In this document: in pieces, positions 10,770-21,168 of the stretch
How positions within the stretch are numbered: position 1 is the first letter of the stretch
Layout: each line of letters opens with the position of its first letter
Assembly: GCF_950295315.1 (NCBI RefSeq)
Contig: NC_080165.1
Span: 5,909,289 to 5,973,288, forward strand
Reading direction: 5' to 3'
DNA: 64,000 nt
DNA from: Erinaceus europaeus
Taxonomy: Eukaryota > Chordata > Mammalia > Eulipotyphla > Erinaceidae
Notes under the pieces: generated by a model
The model's database searches: none
What the model was told of the DNA's origin: nothing
The model's input: only the letters and a program-made list of their open reading frames with translations
Position numbers and translations under genes: made by a program

Positions 10770-12096
10770 CAGGTAATTGAAGCATAAGAGACTACATAAA
10801 CATCTATAAACATATGTCAAGCAAATTAAGTAGCTAAATGTTCAAAAAATATCAACTTAAATGTATTCATTTTTTTTCTTGAAGGGTTAAAAAAATGCTT
10901 GAGAAGAAAAGCATAAGATACAAAGAAAATCGTCTTCAGTTTATATAACCAGCAAAAGATTTGTATCTTAAACAATGTTTCCCGATAGACATGTATGCAA
11001 TAACGTAAATGATTCAACAATCTAATATTACCAAATGAAGTCAGATACTTCAAAATATACTTGTTACACTGGACATGTGGTCCTAGAGTGACTCAAAACC
11101 TGAAGTCATTAAAGTAAATAGGATCTCTTAGCACTTAAAAATCCTTGATGAAGGTCCATGAAGAGCTACTGACTGCATATACATTTTAGCATTTCATTTT
11201 TTTGTCATAAGATAATTTGATTTAGCTTGAATTACTATTTTAAAAAACTTGCTTTTCAAGAACTGTGTAACAACCACTTCTGAGAAAGCAAACACACCAA
11301 AATGATAAAATATTACTATCGTGTGTATGATCTTAATTTTCATGCAGATATCTTAACATTACATGATATAAAAACATAACAAACATTGCTTTTTACCATA
11401 GGATTAAAGAAATAAAACATGACATAGATTGTTAAAACCTCTAGGTATCTATCTCTTCTCATGTCCTTTCTGTTTAAGAGCTACTGAGAAATAAGAAGAA
11501 TTTTCTAGAGTTCTGGCTTGAGAACCATCGTTTTGCTATATGTCTCTCTCTATGTATGAATGTCTATGCACATGGGAAATTGGCCTACAAACTTTCTATG
11601 CATCATTAACAAGGAGTCAGAAAGCAAACACTTGCTGCTCATTTCAGAAAATAAAGCAGTCCCCGCTCTCAAAGCCGTGGCACTGTTGTTTCACCATCAC
11701 AATTCCATGGCTCCCAGGGATGGCCACTTGCCTGACCGTCATAGCATTCATTTCTCTACAGTTTTCCCTTTGCTGCCTTTAGCACCTATGTATGAATTTT
11801 AAAACCAAGCATTTATTTCACCAGCTTCTGAGTTTCACATGGATGATCTTATATCAAATTCTCCAGCAACAGTTTTTTTTTTTCTGGAGTGGGGTGGGGG
11901 AGATCAGCATTATGAAGACATATGTATGTTAAAATATAAAACGACTTAATCCATGACTGTGCACCACATGCCTGAAGTACAATTCCCTTTTCTCCTTCAC
12001 ATGGCCATGAATGCTGCTTCCAGCTTTGGGGTAGTGCCGATAGCATTGCAGAAAACTTTGTACATGTCTGCTTGTGTATGCATAAATATTTATTTA
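10770..12096. other. AT-rich unique-looking stretch in SINE-poor interval
   Basis: No young repeat and no convincing exon. The open frames 11,540-11,782 and 11,560-11,802 (plus) lack domains. Confidence 0.45.
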
Positions 12097-12455
12097 TGGT
12101 GTATTGCACCAAAGGAAAAGACCCAGTGTGTGTGTGTGTGTGTGATGTGTGTGATGTGTGTGTGGTGTGTGTGGTGTGTGTGTATGCGTGTGTATGTATG
12201 TGTGGTGTGTGTATGTGTGTGTGGTTTGTGTGTGTGTATGTGTGTGTGTTGTGTGTGTGTGTGTGTGAGTGTGTGTGCGTGTGCGTGTGCGTGTGTTGTG
12301 TGTGTGTTGGGGTGTTTAGGTCCCGGAACATGATGGCAGAGGAAAACCTAATGAGGGTTGGTTTTTTATGTAGAAAACTGGGAAATATTAAGCATGTACA
12401 AACTATTCTGTTTTGCTGTCAACTGTAAACCATAATCCCCCAATAAAGAAATTTA
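12097..12455 (+). mobile_element. LINE-1 3' end with internal (TG)n expansion
   Basis: GTGTATTGCACCAAAGGAAAAGACCC is followed by about 185 bp of (TG)n with GTGGTGTG and TGCG variants. The rest of the young-L1 3'UTR follows: AGGTCCCGGAACATGATGGCAGAGG, TATGTAGAAAACTGGGAAATATTA, GTACAAACTATTCTG and the terminal CCCCCAATAAAGAAATTTAAA. The TG tract occupies the place of the G-rich segment in the other copies. Confidence 0.88.
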
Positions 12456-12630
12456 AAAAATTATTTAGGGCAGAGGCTTTCATTTTTTTCTTGGGAAGGG
12501 GGACTGTGACCATACTAAAGAATGGCATTTTCCATCATGGCACACATCTGTGTATTAGAGGAAAACTCTCATGAACAAATACCCAATGACTTGAGACATA
12601 CATTCTGACATTTTATATTCTGTTCAAATT

Positions 12631-12719
12631 TCACAAATTGTCATCATTATCCACTTCACTGGCTTCACTGTCTACTAAAATGCGCTTTAGACTTGAAACA
12701 GGCAATTCTCCAGAGGATC
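12631..12719 (-). CDS. Candidate terminal coding exon, unidentified protein
   Basis: On the minus strand an open frame ends ..ELPVSSL followed by KRILVDSEASEVDNDDNL and TGA (stop at 12,633-12,631). It is preceded by two possible acceptors: CTCCTCGGTATTTAG at 12,720, or TGACTCTGCGTTCTAG about 22 bases further upstream, with an in-frame TAG at 12,744-12,742 bounding the exon. The acidic, serine-containing tail and regular codon use look like a real C-terminus, and no repeat overlaps it. I do not recognise the protein. About 170 bases beyond the stop the sequence runs into the L1 3' end at 12,455, so any 3'UTR either ends early or contains L1. Chance is the main alternative. Confidence 0.4.
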
Positions 12720-12744
12720 TAAATACCGAGGAGCAGAACTGCTA

Positions 12745-13619
12745 GAACGCAGAGTCAGATGACGTCGACCTTATTTTAGATGCTTAACTTGGCAAATAAA
12801 CGTTCTTATCTCAGTATAGAGAAATGTACTACTCTATGATTTTACACCTTAATCTGTGAAACATCAGCTTGCTTCATCTTTAAGCGGTATTAATCACTTA
12901 CCATGTGCTAAATACCCACTGGACTCCGAGTGAGACTGGTAGGGTGGTTCATAGACTGGACAACAGGCGTAAGGGGATCTAAGAGGAGACTCACATGAAA
13001 CCCTAGGAAACTCACAGAAGGGGTCTCGGACCCTGCCTGGGGAGAAAGGAGTTGGGAGGAAAATTCCTGGAAGGAGGAGGATCTAAATTGAGTGCTTCTA
13101 TTGTAATTTTTATTGGTTTCCTCAAACAGAAAAGTAACACATTTGCGGGGGTGTGTGTGTGAAAATTAATTTATTAAGAGCTAAAAAAAAAACAAACACC
13201 CAAATCCCTACCGTTGTCTAAAGTTTGATGCTGAGCCTAAATAAACCAAGGTGCATTATCAGGTATCCCAGTCTATTCTTTCATTTTTAGGAAGAATCCA
13301 CTTTAATTTTTAGGAGCATATATTATCCCATGATATTCAAACAGGAGGCAAATCGTATTTCTCAAGAATGAATGCAAAGGCAAGCATTTCATAGAGAGGA
13401 CCCTTATGACAGAAAGACCCCCCCCACCCCCGTACCCCTCCCTCAACAAGGTTTCAAACCCCGAGTGCATTTACTGTGCACCCCAATATACACGAATGAT
13501 CCCCAAAGCGTCAAGAAAAATAAATAAATTAATTAATTAATTAAAAATAATAATAAACGGCCAGCCCTAAGTATTTTTGGTTCAGGGCAGCTTAGCTCGC
13601 TGGGGTGACAATGTGCTGG
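12745..13619. other. Unique stretch next to the CpG island
   Basis: No young repeats. CACTTACCATGTGC near 12,897 resembles a MIR core, and its minus-strand donor-like ATG|GTAAGTG is probably MIR-derived. An A/T tract (AATTAATTAATTAA) lies at about 13,525-13,542. Confidence 0.4.
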
Positions 13620-13757
13620 AGTTTCACACTTGCTCCTGGGGAGCCTTGGACCCCGGTCCGCACTCCGTGCCCAGTGCGGCAGGAAGCCCTGGACGGTCCT
13701 CGCTGCGCGGCACGGAGCCCGGAGCCTGGGGCAGCGCGCGCGGCACGGGGCGCGGGG

Positions 13758-14005
13758 CACGGAGCCCGGGATGGTCCTGGCCACGCGGCACGGAGCCCGG
13801 GATGGTCCTGGCCACGCGGCACGGAGCCCGGGATGGTCCTGGCCACGCGGCACGGAGCCCGGGATGGTCCTGGCCGCGGGGCACGGAGCCCGGGATGGTC
13901 CTGGCCGCGGGGCACGGAGCCCGGGATGGTCCTGGCCGCGGGGCACGGAGCCTGGGATGGTCCTGGCCGCGCGGCACGGAGCCCGGAGCATTGCCCGCTG
14001 CGCGG
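13758..14005. repeat. 31-bp GC-rich minisatellite, eight units
   Basis: Units start at 13,758, 13,789, 13,820, 13,851, 13,882, 13,913, 13,944 and 13,975, each opening CACGGAGCC. The first three end CCACGCGG, the next three CCGCGGGG, the seventh CCGCGCGG, and the eighth is diverged. Partial units flank it on both sides to about 14,105. Because 31 is not a multiple of 3, every frame stays open on both strands, which produces long spurious ORFs. Confidence 0.95.
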
Positions 14006-14151
14006 CACGGCGCCCGGGGAAGCGCGCGGCACGGGGCACGGAGCCCGCAGCCTGCAGCCCGGGATGGTCCTGGCCGCGCGGCACGGAGCCCGCAGCCTGC
14101 AGCCCGCGGCAGTGCCCGCCCGCCCGCCCGGCCATCCCCCCCATCACCTAC

Positions 14152-14241
14152 CGTGGCAGGTCGGGGCCCCGCAACTCAGGCGCGGCCGTGGGGCTGCACC
14201 GCCTGCGCGGCCATGACGGCGCCCCGGCCCGCGCTCCGGCT

Positions 14242-14273
<32 letters not shown>

Positions 14274-14340
14274 CCGCGGGAGAGCAGAGCCGCCCCGTCT
14301 GGTCTGTCGGTGCAGGCGCAGCGCCGGCAGAGTGAGAGCA
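14152..14340 (-). other. Candidate first exon in the CpG island (minus)
   Basis: The minus strand reads a GGAGCC-repeat 5'UTR-like stretch, then GCGCCGTCATGG (ATG at 14,214-14,212, reasonable Kozak context). A 12-codon frame ends in TGA at 14,176, and the donor CCACG|GTAGGTG has its last exon base at 14,152. In a different frame the exon would join in phase to the candidate terminal exon at 12.7 kb, so either the ATG opens an upstream ORF, a base differs, or the two are unrelated. The 5' end is arbitrary. Confidence 0.3.
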
Positions 14341-14870
14341 GACCCGCCCCGGCCGCGGCTAAATCAAGGCTCGGGGCGGTCCCGCCGGGCTGAGTGACAA
14401 ATGGCAGATGCCGGGGGCTTAGCCGCCCTCCGCGGCCGCGAGCGGGGCTGCGCCAGGAGGCCGCGCACAGGCGGGGCCCGGGAGCCGGAACGGCGCGGCC
14501 GCCAGGGCGCTGGGGCCCCGCAGGGGCGTCACGTGGCCGCGGGAGGCCGGGCGGGCGGGGAGCCGGGGGTCGGGCGGGGGCGCGGGGCGCGGGAGGGGGA
14601 GAGGGAGAGGGAGAGGGAGAGGGAGCGGGAAGCAGCCCGGCGTGGCGAGCCAGAGCCACCCCGGGGCCGCCAGGTACCGAGCTGGCGCAGGTGAACCCCA
14701 GGCGGCAAGTCACCGCCGGGATGAATCTCCCCGAGCCACGGGCGGACGGGAAACCGCAGATGCGGGGAAGGCGCCGCGCTAGGCCGGGGGCACTGGGCTC
14801 CCGCACCCGCAGGGCGGTGATGGTGGCCCCTCCGCGGCACCCTTTGCGCACCCCCACCAGGACACTCCTC

Positions 14871-15254
14871 TGACAGCTACTCTGACCCCCCCCTCCCACA
14901 CACACACCCCTGCCACCATCACCTTGCAGAAGAAGAGACGAAGACAGAATCGATGGGAGTGATTTGCTAATTATGCAATCACACCATATGCTTCGTGTGT
15001 CTGTGTACGCGCGCTAATGGAAATGTGTCAAGAAAAAATAAACAAAACACTGAAGTGTAGCTCCAGGTCTTGCTTTCTTCTCTACGAAGAACACATTTTT
15101 TTTTCCAAAAGAGGTCTCTCAATACTAAAGAATAATAATAATGCGCAAAAGGATAGGGGATTCACATGGCAGATCATCGTATGACACAGAAACATGAAGG
15201 TTTTTCGTGTTTTGCATCCACCCACCTTCACTGAAATCATCTCCCGCAACACAC
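14871..15254. other. Unique stretch flanking the CpG island
   Basis: Contains a C/A-rich tract (about 14,886-14,910) and AT-rich DNA. No exon is supported. Confidence 0.45.
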
Positions 15255-15440
15255 ACACTGTTGGATAGATAGAGCGAGATTAAGACAGGATGGGGTGGGG
15301 AGAGAGAGACAGGGAGACTCTTGCAGCCCTGCTTCCCCACTCGTGAAGCTTTTTCCCCTGCAGGTGGGAACTGGGGGCTTGAACCCGGGTCCTTGAATAA
15401 TGTGTGCGCTTGACCTGGTGCGCACCACCGCTGGCCCTGA
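15255..15440 (-). mobile_element. tRNA-derived SINE family A
   Basis: Minus strand: GGCCAGCGGTGGTGCGCACC head, GGTTCAAGCCCCC B box, CCCACCTGCAGGGGAAAAAGC, GAGTGGGGAAGCAGGGCTGCA, CTCCCTGTCTCTCTCTCC. Confidence 0.9.
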
Positions 15441-15761
15441 AGTCTCACTTTCCATTACTTATGTTGCTTTTGGCTTACTAACACTTAGCACATCTGCAAT
15501 TGCTCTTCAATCTTATACGCCTAGATGTTCAGTCTTAATTCTATATTTAACTGACTCCAACACTGACCATCAGATATCCTTTCCAAAATTCCTCATCTAA
15601 ATCCACTTCTTGATGAACTGCTCTATTTTCCAGGCAGCTTTCTGAAGGATGACTTAATGTTTTATCTACTTTTTAAATCTGTATACATAAATTATAACTC
15701 AGCAAGGCAAATATTTTGAATTCACACCTTCTTTCAGAAACTAATAGTACAAGAAAGCCAT

Positions 15762-15797
<36 letters not shown>

Positions 15798-16475
15798 TCG
15801 AAGATCACTGTGCACAGAAACCTAAACCTCATGTAATTTTTCCCTGGGCAGCGATTTCATTTTTCTACTTGAATACTGGAAGAATTATTTATCATGAAAA
15901 CAGTTTTTATATCCTCACCTCAGTTATTTGTATGTCAATTATCGTATGGTAGTTTTTCCCAATATATAGTATGATGTTTCGATTTATGGACTCTATTCTT
16001 TTCTTTAATAAAACATCCCAGTCCTAATGTATGTTAAAATAAGTTGAAGTTTACATACAAAGTCACCATTTATCCTTAACCTGTCATCTTTGTCTCTACA
16101 TCCTCCTCCTTCGGGTAGGAATTCCTCTGACGCTCTTGAGAGAGTCTGCTGCTTTCACTCCTAGTTTATTGGATTGTAACACCATGTTATTTAGACTGTT
16201 GCCTTTGCTACGCACTTTTCTTTTCCTTCATATTCTCCTCTTATACTGTTTTTGAACTGTACTGAGAAACCTGCTATATATTTTTTTTCTTCTATGCAAT
16301 GAAACACATAGAGATGATGTAAACTGGTTTCTGGGTCCTATTTTCTTCCCGATTTGGCTCTTGGTCTGTTTTCTGCATGCCATTTCATTGCTCCTCACTC
16401 CCAATCCCCATGGGAGACTGCATATTTTCATGAAAAGCTATGTCAAATATTTTATCTTACCTATCCTTAAACATT
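15441..16475. other. AT-rich unique-looking stretch with poly(T)
   Basis: A 30-base T-run lies at about 15,765-15,794, possibly an orphan poly(A) of a minus-strand retroposon. No gene. Confidence 0.45.
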
Positions 16476-16722
16476 AACGACTGGGGGTTGAGCACATGGC
16501 TCAGTGATCGAGCACAGGACTTGCATGTCTGACATTCTGAGTTTGGTCCCTAGCACTATGTATGCCAGAATGATGCTCCAGTTTTCTCTCATATATATAT
16601 ATATATTTTTTAACCTTAGCACTGCTCAGCTCTGGTGGTACGGGGGATTGAACCTGGGACTTTGGAGCCTCAAGCATGTGAGTCTCTTTGCAAAACGTTT
16701 ATGCTATCTACTCCCACCCTAA
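16476..16722. mobile_element. Two SINE fragments, opposite strands
   Basis: 16,476-16,590 plus has a degraded tRNA-like head (GGGGTTGAGCACATGGCTCAG..) with the B-box-like GAGTTTGGTCCC. 16,600-16,722 is a minus family C copy (AGCACTGCTCAGCTCTGGTGG, GGGGGATTGAACCTGGGAC, GCAAAACGTTTATGCTATCT). Confidence 0.75.
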
Positions 16723-18401
16723 ATACATATTTTTTGAAAAGTTAAAAAACAAACTTCATATTTGCACACATACACAGAGAATTATTCCCTTTGCTCTTCA
16801 TCTGAGAGCTACCTTGTGCTTCCATTTTAGGACCGGGTATTGTCTTTGATTTTTATTGTGGTCTGAGGATTTTAGTTTGAATGGAGTTGTTGGACTCAAC
16901 CTGAGCGTGAGTCAAGACCTTTCTGGGGAAACTCACCAGTCACTCAGAGGTCCTTGTAAGTCTTCCTAGCAGACATTCACACGAGGCTGCAACCTGCTGT
17001 GTTTCAGTTCAGTGCCCTCGTCCGTGGTGCATCCTGAAGGACGGCAAACTTTCCTGCCTCTGCACAATCGCGTGGTCGTACCTAATGTTCCTCTGACACT
17101 TCAGGGATGCTTTTGAATTCTTTCCCAACTGGAAGACATTAGTGAGAACTCTTGGTATTTAGTCTGCTTACTTTTTTCCCCAGTTTGTCTTGCAGAAAGG
17201 CCAAGAGCTGAGGGCTGGAGCTTCACCACACATGGGCAGAATCTTTGGTATCTCTGTTTTGCTAATAGTCCTCACATTTTACATTTTACATTATAAGGTT
17301 TCTTACAGCTACCATCAGATTTTTTTTTCCCGCCAATGTTGGAACCGCACAGGACCTTGCACACAAGAGCAATTCCATTGCTCCAGGCTAACTTTTTTTT
17401 TTTTTTTGCATCTTCTTAAAAATTACTCCAAACGGAGACACCACAGTATACTGTGGTATTTCCCCTAGTGCTGTGGTGACCCCTTGTGGTGGCTAAGTCT
17501 CCAAATGGAGCCTCACACAATCAGGTAAGGTTTGTGCTTCACTGGGTGAGCTCTCTCCCCAAACCCTGCTTTGACTTCTCCTTCCTGCTCTCTTTTCTTG
17601 GTGTACACTAGGCTTTTCATTTTGATTGATTTAATGCCTCTTTGTGCCATCCTTATCCAGAGGTCAATCATCCTGTTTCATTCATAACAAATTAAACAAA
17701 TAACCTTTTTTTTTTTTTTTATCTTTGAGGTCTTTCCACAAAGTCTTTGAACGAGAATATGTTGACTTGGTAACACGACACCCTCCTTCCTCCTGCAGAC
17801 TTTGGCATTATAATTTTCCCAGCGAAGGTTCTAGAACAGAGGAAACAAACTCAAATCTCCATAAAACTTAGAGTAATGAGGAATGGAACTATGTGAAAGT
17901 GAGGGGGAAAAAATCCTTCGTCAAAGGCATAAACACTGCATATAGCTCAGTCACATATGTTCATCCTGGAAGGCAGGCTCTCCTTGCCAAGTTTGTACGA
18001 TTTTCAGACTGACAGTCATACCCTGTATTTCTGTATAAACTTCTCTAATTTTGGAACCATTAAGGAGGTCAGATCTTTCCGGAAAAATCAAACCCAAGAA
18101 TTACCCTCACTGAGTGGCTCCTGTTATAGACAACCTCTTGGGATCGCTGTTCTTTTATTATTATTCTTTGATGAATTTTTGTTCTGCTGTCTCTTCAGTG
18201 GCTTCTTAAAATTTCTTGAGCAAAACTAAGGCAAAAAGAGATATAGAGAGACATGTTTACAATCTGACACACGTCAGACCTCACTTCTCACATGTTTGAC
18301 TAGGGGGTAATGGTATGGCTGGGCTATTGCTAGTACTGTGTGAATGATCTTTATCAGTTATAATCACATTAAAAGAACAGCAGGAAGAAAAGGTCTCCAT
18401 T
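16723..18401. other. Mostly unique stretch, one decayed SINE
   Basis: A T-run at 17,393-17,408 followed to about 17,560 by sequence with palindromic CACAGTATACTGTG looks like a decayed minus-strand retroposon. The plus open frame 17,957-18,229 has no recognised domain. No exon is supported. Confidence 0.4.
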
Positions 18402-18615
18402 CAGGGCCGGGTGGTGGCACACCTGGTTGAGCGCATGTTACAGTGCTCAAGGACCCAGGTTCGAGCTCCAAGTCCCCACCTGCAGTGGGGGGGGGGAAGC
18501 TTTGTGAGTGGTGAAGCAGTGTTGCAGGTGTCTCTCTCTGTCTATATCACCCCCTTTCCTCTTGATTTCTGGATGTCTCTATCCAATAAATAAATAAAGA
18601 TAATAAAATATTTTT
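18402..18615 (+). mobile_element. tRNA-derived SINE family A
   Basis: Complete: GGCCGGGTGGTGGCACACCTGG, B box GGTTCGAGCTCC, CCCCACCTGCAGTGGGGG, GTGAAGCAGTGTTGCAGG, and the tail TCCAATAAATAAATAAAG. Confidence 0.93.
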
Positions 18616-18739
18616 TTAATTAAAGGTTTTCAATTGATGCAGAGTAGCTTTTTGACAATATGCAAACCCGTACTTTGGGGGGGGGGGTGAAGAGGCAGGA
18701 CTAGGAAAAGAATGGAACTTTCTCCACCTGACAGTGGGG

Positions 18740-19090
18740 TGGCCATATTTATTTTCTATGGCTGCTGCCAATAAACCGGCTCAAATGTGTGCTTCAAACA
18801 AGAAATGTTTCTAGTCCTGAACGCCGCAAGTTAGAAATCAAGACTTTTGCAAGGCTTCACTCCCTCTAGTGGTTCTCAAGGAGAATCTCCTCGCCTCTGA
18901 ATTTCTGCCGGTGGTTGGCATTGTTTGGCTTCCTTGGCTTCTGGCCACATCACTCTAACGGCTACGTCCATTTTCACATCACCTGCGGCTTTGTGCACGA
19001 CTTGTGTTTTTATGCTCTGTGTGTCTGTCTTAGAAGGTTGTTTGTCGTTAGACTAAGAGCGCTCCTGAATAACCCGGGAGAATCTCAAAG
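18740..19090 (-). mobile_element. MaLR-like LTR remnant (minus)
   Basis: Blocks such as CTATGGCTGCTGCCAATAAACC, AAGTTAGAAATCAAGACTTTTGCA, CACTCCCTCTAGTGG, TTCCTTGGCTTCTGGCCACATCACTCTAAC and TTTTCACATCACC resemble the reverse complement of MLT1-type LTRs. The match is by eye and the exact subfamily is unknown. Confidence 0.5.
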
Positions 19091-19129
19091 CCCTTAACTG
19101 ACTTGCACACGCATGACCCCTTTATCTTT

Positions 19130-19352
19130 TTTGTTTTTAATTTTTAAAATTGATTTATTATTGGATAAAGACAGAGAGAAATTGAAGGTGGGGGCAATAG
19201 AAAGGGAGAGAGACAGACAGATAACCTGCAGCCCTGCTTCACCACTCGTAATGCTTCCCCCCTGCAAGTGGGGACCAGGGGCTTGAATAGGCATTGCGCA
19301 TTGAATGCGCATTGTAACATGCGCTCAACCAGGTGCGCCACCACCCAGCCGC
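19130..19352 (-). mobile_element. tRNA-derived SINE family A
   Basis: Minus strand: GGCTGGGTGGTGGCGCACCTGGTTGAGCGCATG, a slightly rearranged head with ATGCGCATT repeated, then CCCCACTTGCAGGGGGGAAGC, GAGTGGTGAAGCAGGGCTGCAGG and an AATAAATC tail. Confidence 0.92.
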
Positions 19353-19640
19353 CCACCCCCCAGACTCTTTTTTCCAAGTAAGGTCATGCCCACAAACTCT
19401 GAGATGAGCACATTCATCAATCCTTTGCAGAGTCACTTTTCAGCCCTCCACAGTAGGCAAGAAAGATATTTGTGGAGAACAAGCTGGTCTTAACCCTTAT
19501 GGCAACAGGAAGAATTTCTAACGGTTACTGTGGAAGAGAAACAACATTGAAAAATGTATACCATCTAATTTTTTCCCTTTCACTGAAGTGGTAATACATT
19601 ACAATATTATATGTCAGATGTACATCATTAAAATCAGCAT

Positions 19641-19819
19641 GTGTGGCTTGGGGAGACAGCATAATGGTTATGCAAAAGACTGTCTTCCCTGAGGCTCCGA
19701 GATTCAGGTTAAATCCCCAGCACCAACATAATAAGCCAGAGCTGAGCAGTGCATTGGTCTTTTTGTGTCTTTCTGTATCTCTCTCTCTCTCTCTCTCAAA
19801 TAAAATAAACAATATTTTA
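19641..19819 (+). mobile_element. tRNA-derived SINE family C with TSD
   Basis: CTTGGGGAGACAGCATAATGGTTATGC head, B-box-like AGGTTAAATCCCC, AGCCAGAGCTGAGCAGTGC, a (TC)n tract and AAATAAAATAAAC tail. AAAATCARCATGT flanks both ends (about 19,629-19,640 and 19,820-19,832). Confidence 0.9.
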
Positions 19820-19989
19820 AAAATCAACATGTATGTCTACTACTTTAATACATCATTGAAAGACCAGTTCTACCCAACAATATAAATTTTTCCTGAACCA
19901 TCTACCACCATTGCTTCTTTGGGGGGGGTAGTTATTAATTAGTCCTGTAGTTTAAATGTTCATTTTCTCTATATAACACACATGTGTGG

Positions 19990-20150
19990 AATCATAGAGT
20001 CCATCTCCCTCTCTGTCTCTCTCTCTTTACCAGAGCACTGCTTAGCTCTGACATAAGGTGAGGCTGAGAATTGAAACTGGGGCCTCTGATGCTTCTGGCA
20101 TGAATGGCATTTTGCATAACCATTTTGCTCTCTCTCTCTCTCTTCAGAGA
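19990..20150 (-). mobile_element. tRNA-derived SINE family C
   Basis: Minus strand head AAAATGGTTATGCAAAATGCC, GGCCCCAGTTTCAATTC box, AGCTAAGCAGTGCTCTGG and a (GA)n/(TC)n tract. Confidence 0.8.
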
Positions 20151-20919
20151 TTGTCCTTCTGTCTTTACTAAACATAATATCCTCTGGGTTCATCCATGTT
20201 GCTACCAATGTTTAGATTCCATCTATTTAATAACTGAATGCATTCTGTTGTTTCACAGGCTGAATTTAAGACTGCAAAAACAAACAAACAAACAAACAAA
20301 CAATACAGGATAGGATGGTAGTGGCATAAGGAAATATGGAACCATGCATTGAATACCCTTTTTGGAAAAAGTAACTATATTTCCATCAGAAAAAAAAAAT
20401 ACAGCATGGGAACCGGTTATTGGTATTTAGAGAAAAATATCGCCTACTTCACACCATACACAGAAACTTAATCAGATTAGAAATCTAAATATGAAACTCT
20501 TAGAACACCCCCTGGCAAGTACTGCAAACAGTATCCATGCTACTAAACACTTGAAATGTGGCGTGTCCACCGGAACTGTGATCAAAGATAAATCATAAGC
20601 CAACTCTGAATGGCTTAGAATAAAGAACACAAAATATTGTTGACAGTTTTATACCTGCCACATGCTTAAATAATAATATTTCAATACATTGGTCTAAGTA
20701 TAACATAGGATGGAGACCAACTTCTATTGTCTCTCATATTTTTAATGCAGCTATTAGGAGAAAGTTGAAGTGTTTCTGTTGGATAGTACTATCCTACAGG
20801 AGAACCTCAGGACAGGCAAAGGTTGCTTGAGTAGGATGCAAAAGCAATGACAGTGAAATTATAAATTGGATTTTGTCCCAAATAAAGTTTACTGTCCAAA
20901 AGAAATTCCTTAAGTGTTG
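20151..20919. mobile_element. Ancient LINE-1 fragments and (CAAA)n
   Basis: 20,160-20,260 has the old L1 text (minus) GGGTTCATCCATGTTGCTACCAATG..TTTAATAACTGAATGCATTC. (CAAA)n lies at 20,278-20,302. 20,430-20,520 (plus) reads CTACTTCACACCATACACAGAAACTTAATCAGATTAGAAATCTAAATATG, typical of old L1 ORF2. The rest is unclassified. Confidence 0.55.
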
Positions 20920-21168
20920 TTTTAAAATTCTTCATTGGGGGAATTAATGTTTTATATTCGGCAGTAAATACAATAGTTTGTACATGCATAACATTTCTCA
21001 GTTTTCCACATAACAAAACAACCCCCACTAGGTCCTCTATCATCCTGTTCCAGGACCTGTACTCTCTCCCTCCCCCACGCCCACCACAGAATCTTTTACT
21101 TTGGTGCAATACACCAACTATAGTTCAGGTTCTACTTGTATTTTCTCTTCTTGTTTTTCAGCTTCTCC

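Larger units (their letters stand above)
13620..14870. promoter_or_regulatory. CpG island, candidate bidirectional promoter
   Basis: About 1.25 kb of very GC-rich, CpG-dense DNA lies in an otherwise AT-rich region. It includes a perfect E-box TCACGTGG (14,529-14,536), GC boxes (GGGGCGG, CCCGCCCC) and TGAGTGACA (14,392). It contains a minisatellite, a (GGCTCC)n hexamer run (about 14,236-14,273) and a (GAGGGA)n run (about 14,591-14,626). Donor-like sites exist on both strands: minus CCACG|GTAGGTG at 14,152, plus CCAG|GTACCG near 14,671 and CGCAG|GTGAACC near 14,690. CpG islands of this type usually mark the 5' end of a housekeeping gene. Which gene is not clear. Confidence 0.7.

Noticed and set aside
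10365..10820. ORFs of HTHTHTYTH or MCVCVCV on both strands
   Set aside because: Translations of the TG/TA microsatellite. The same holds for ORFs at 30-461, 11,849-12,428, 32,635-33,059 and 61,188-61,397.
12890..12915. Minus-strand donor-like ATG|GTAAGTG
   Set aside because: The surrounding CACTTACCATGTGC resembles a MIR core, where such donor-like words are common by ancestry.
13758..14005. Regular direct repeats that might suggest a CRISPR array
   Set aside because: The units are head-to-tail with no unique spacers, and the DNA is mammalian.
13533..14397. Long overlapping open frames (up to 255 codons) on both strands rich in R, G, P, A
   Set aside because: They are produced by the 31-bp GC-rich repeat, which stays open in all frames. 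No start context, domain or consistent codon use supports a protein.
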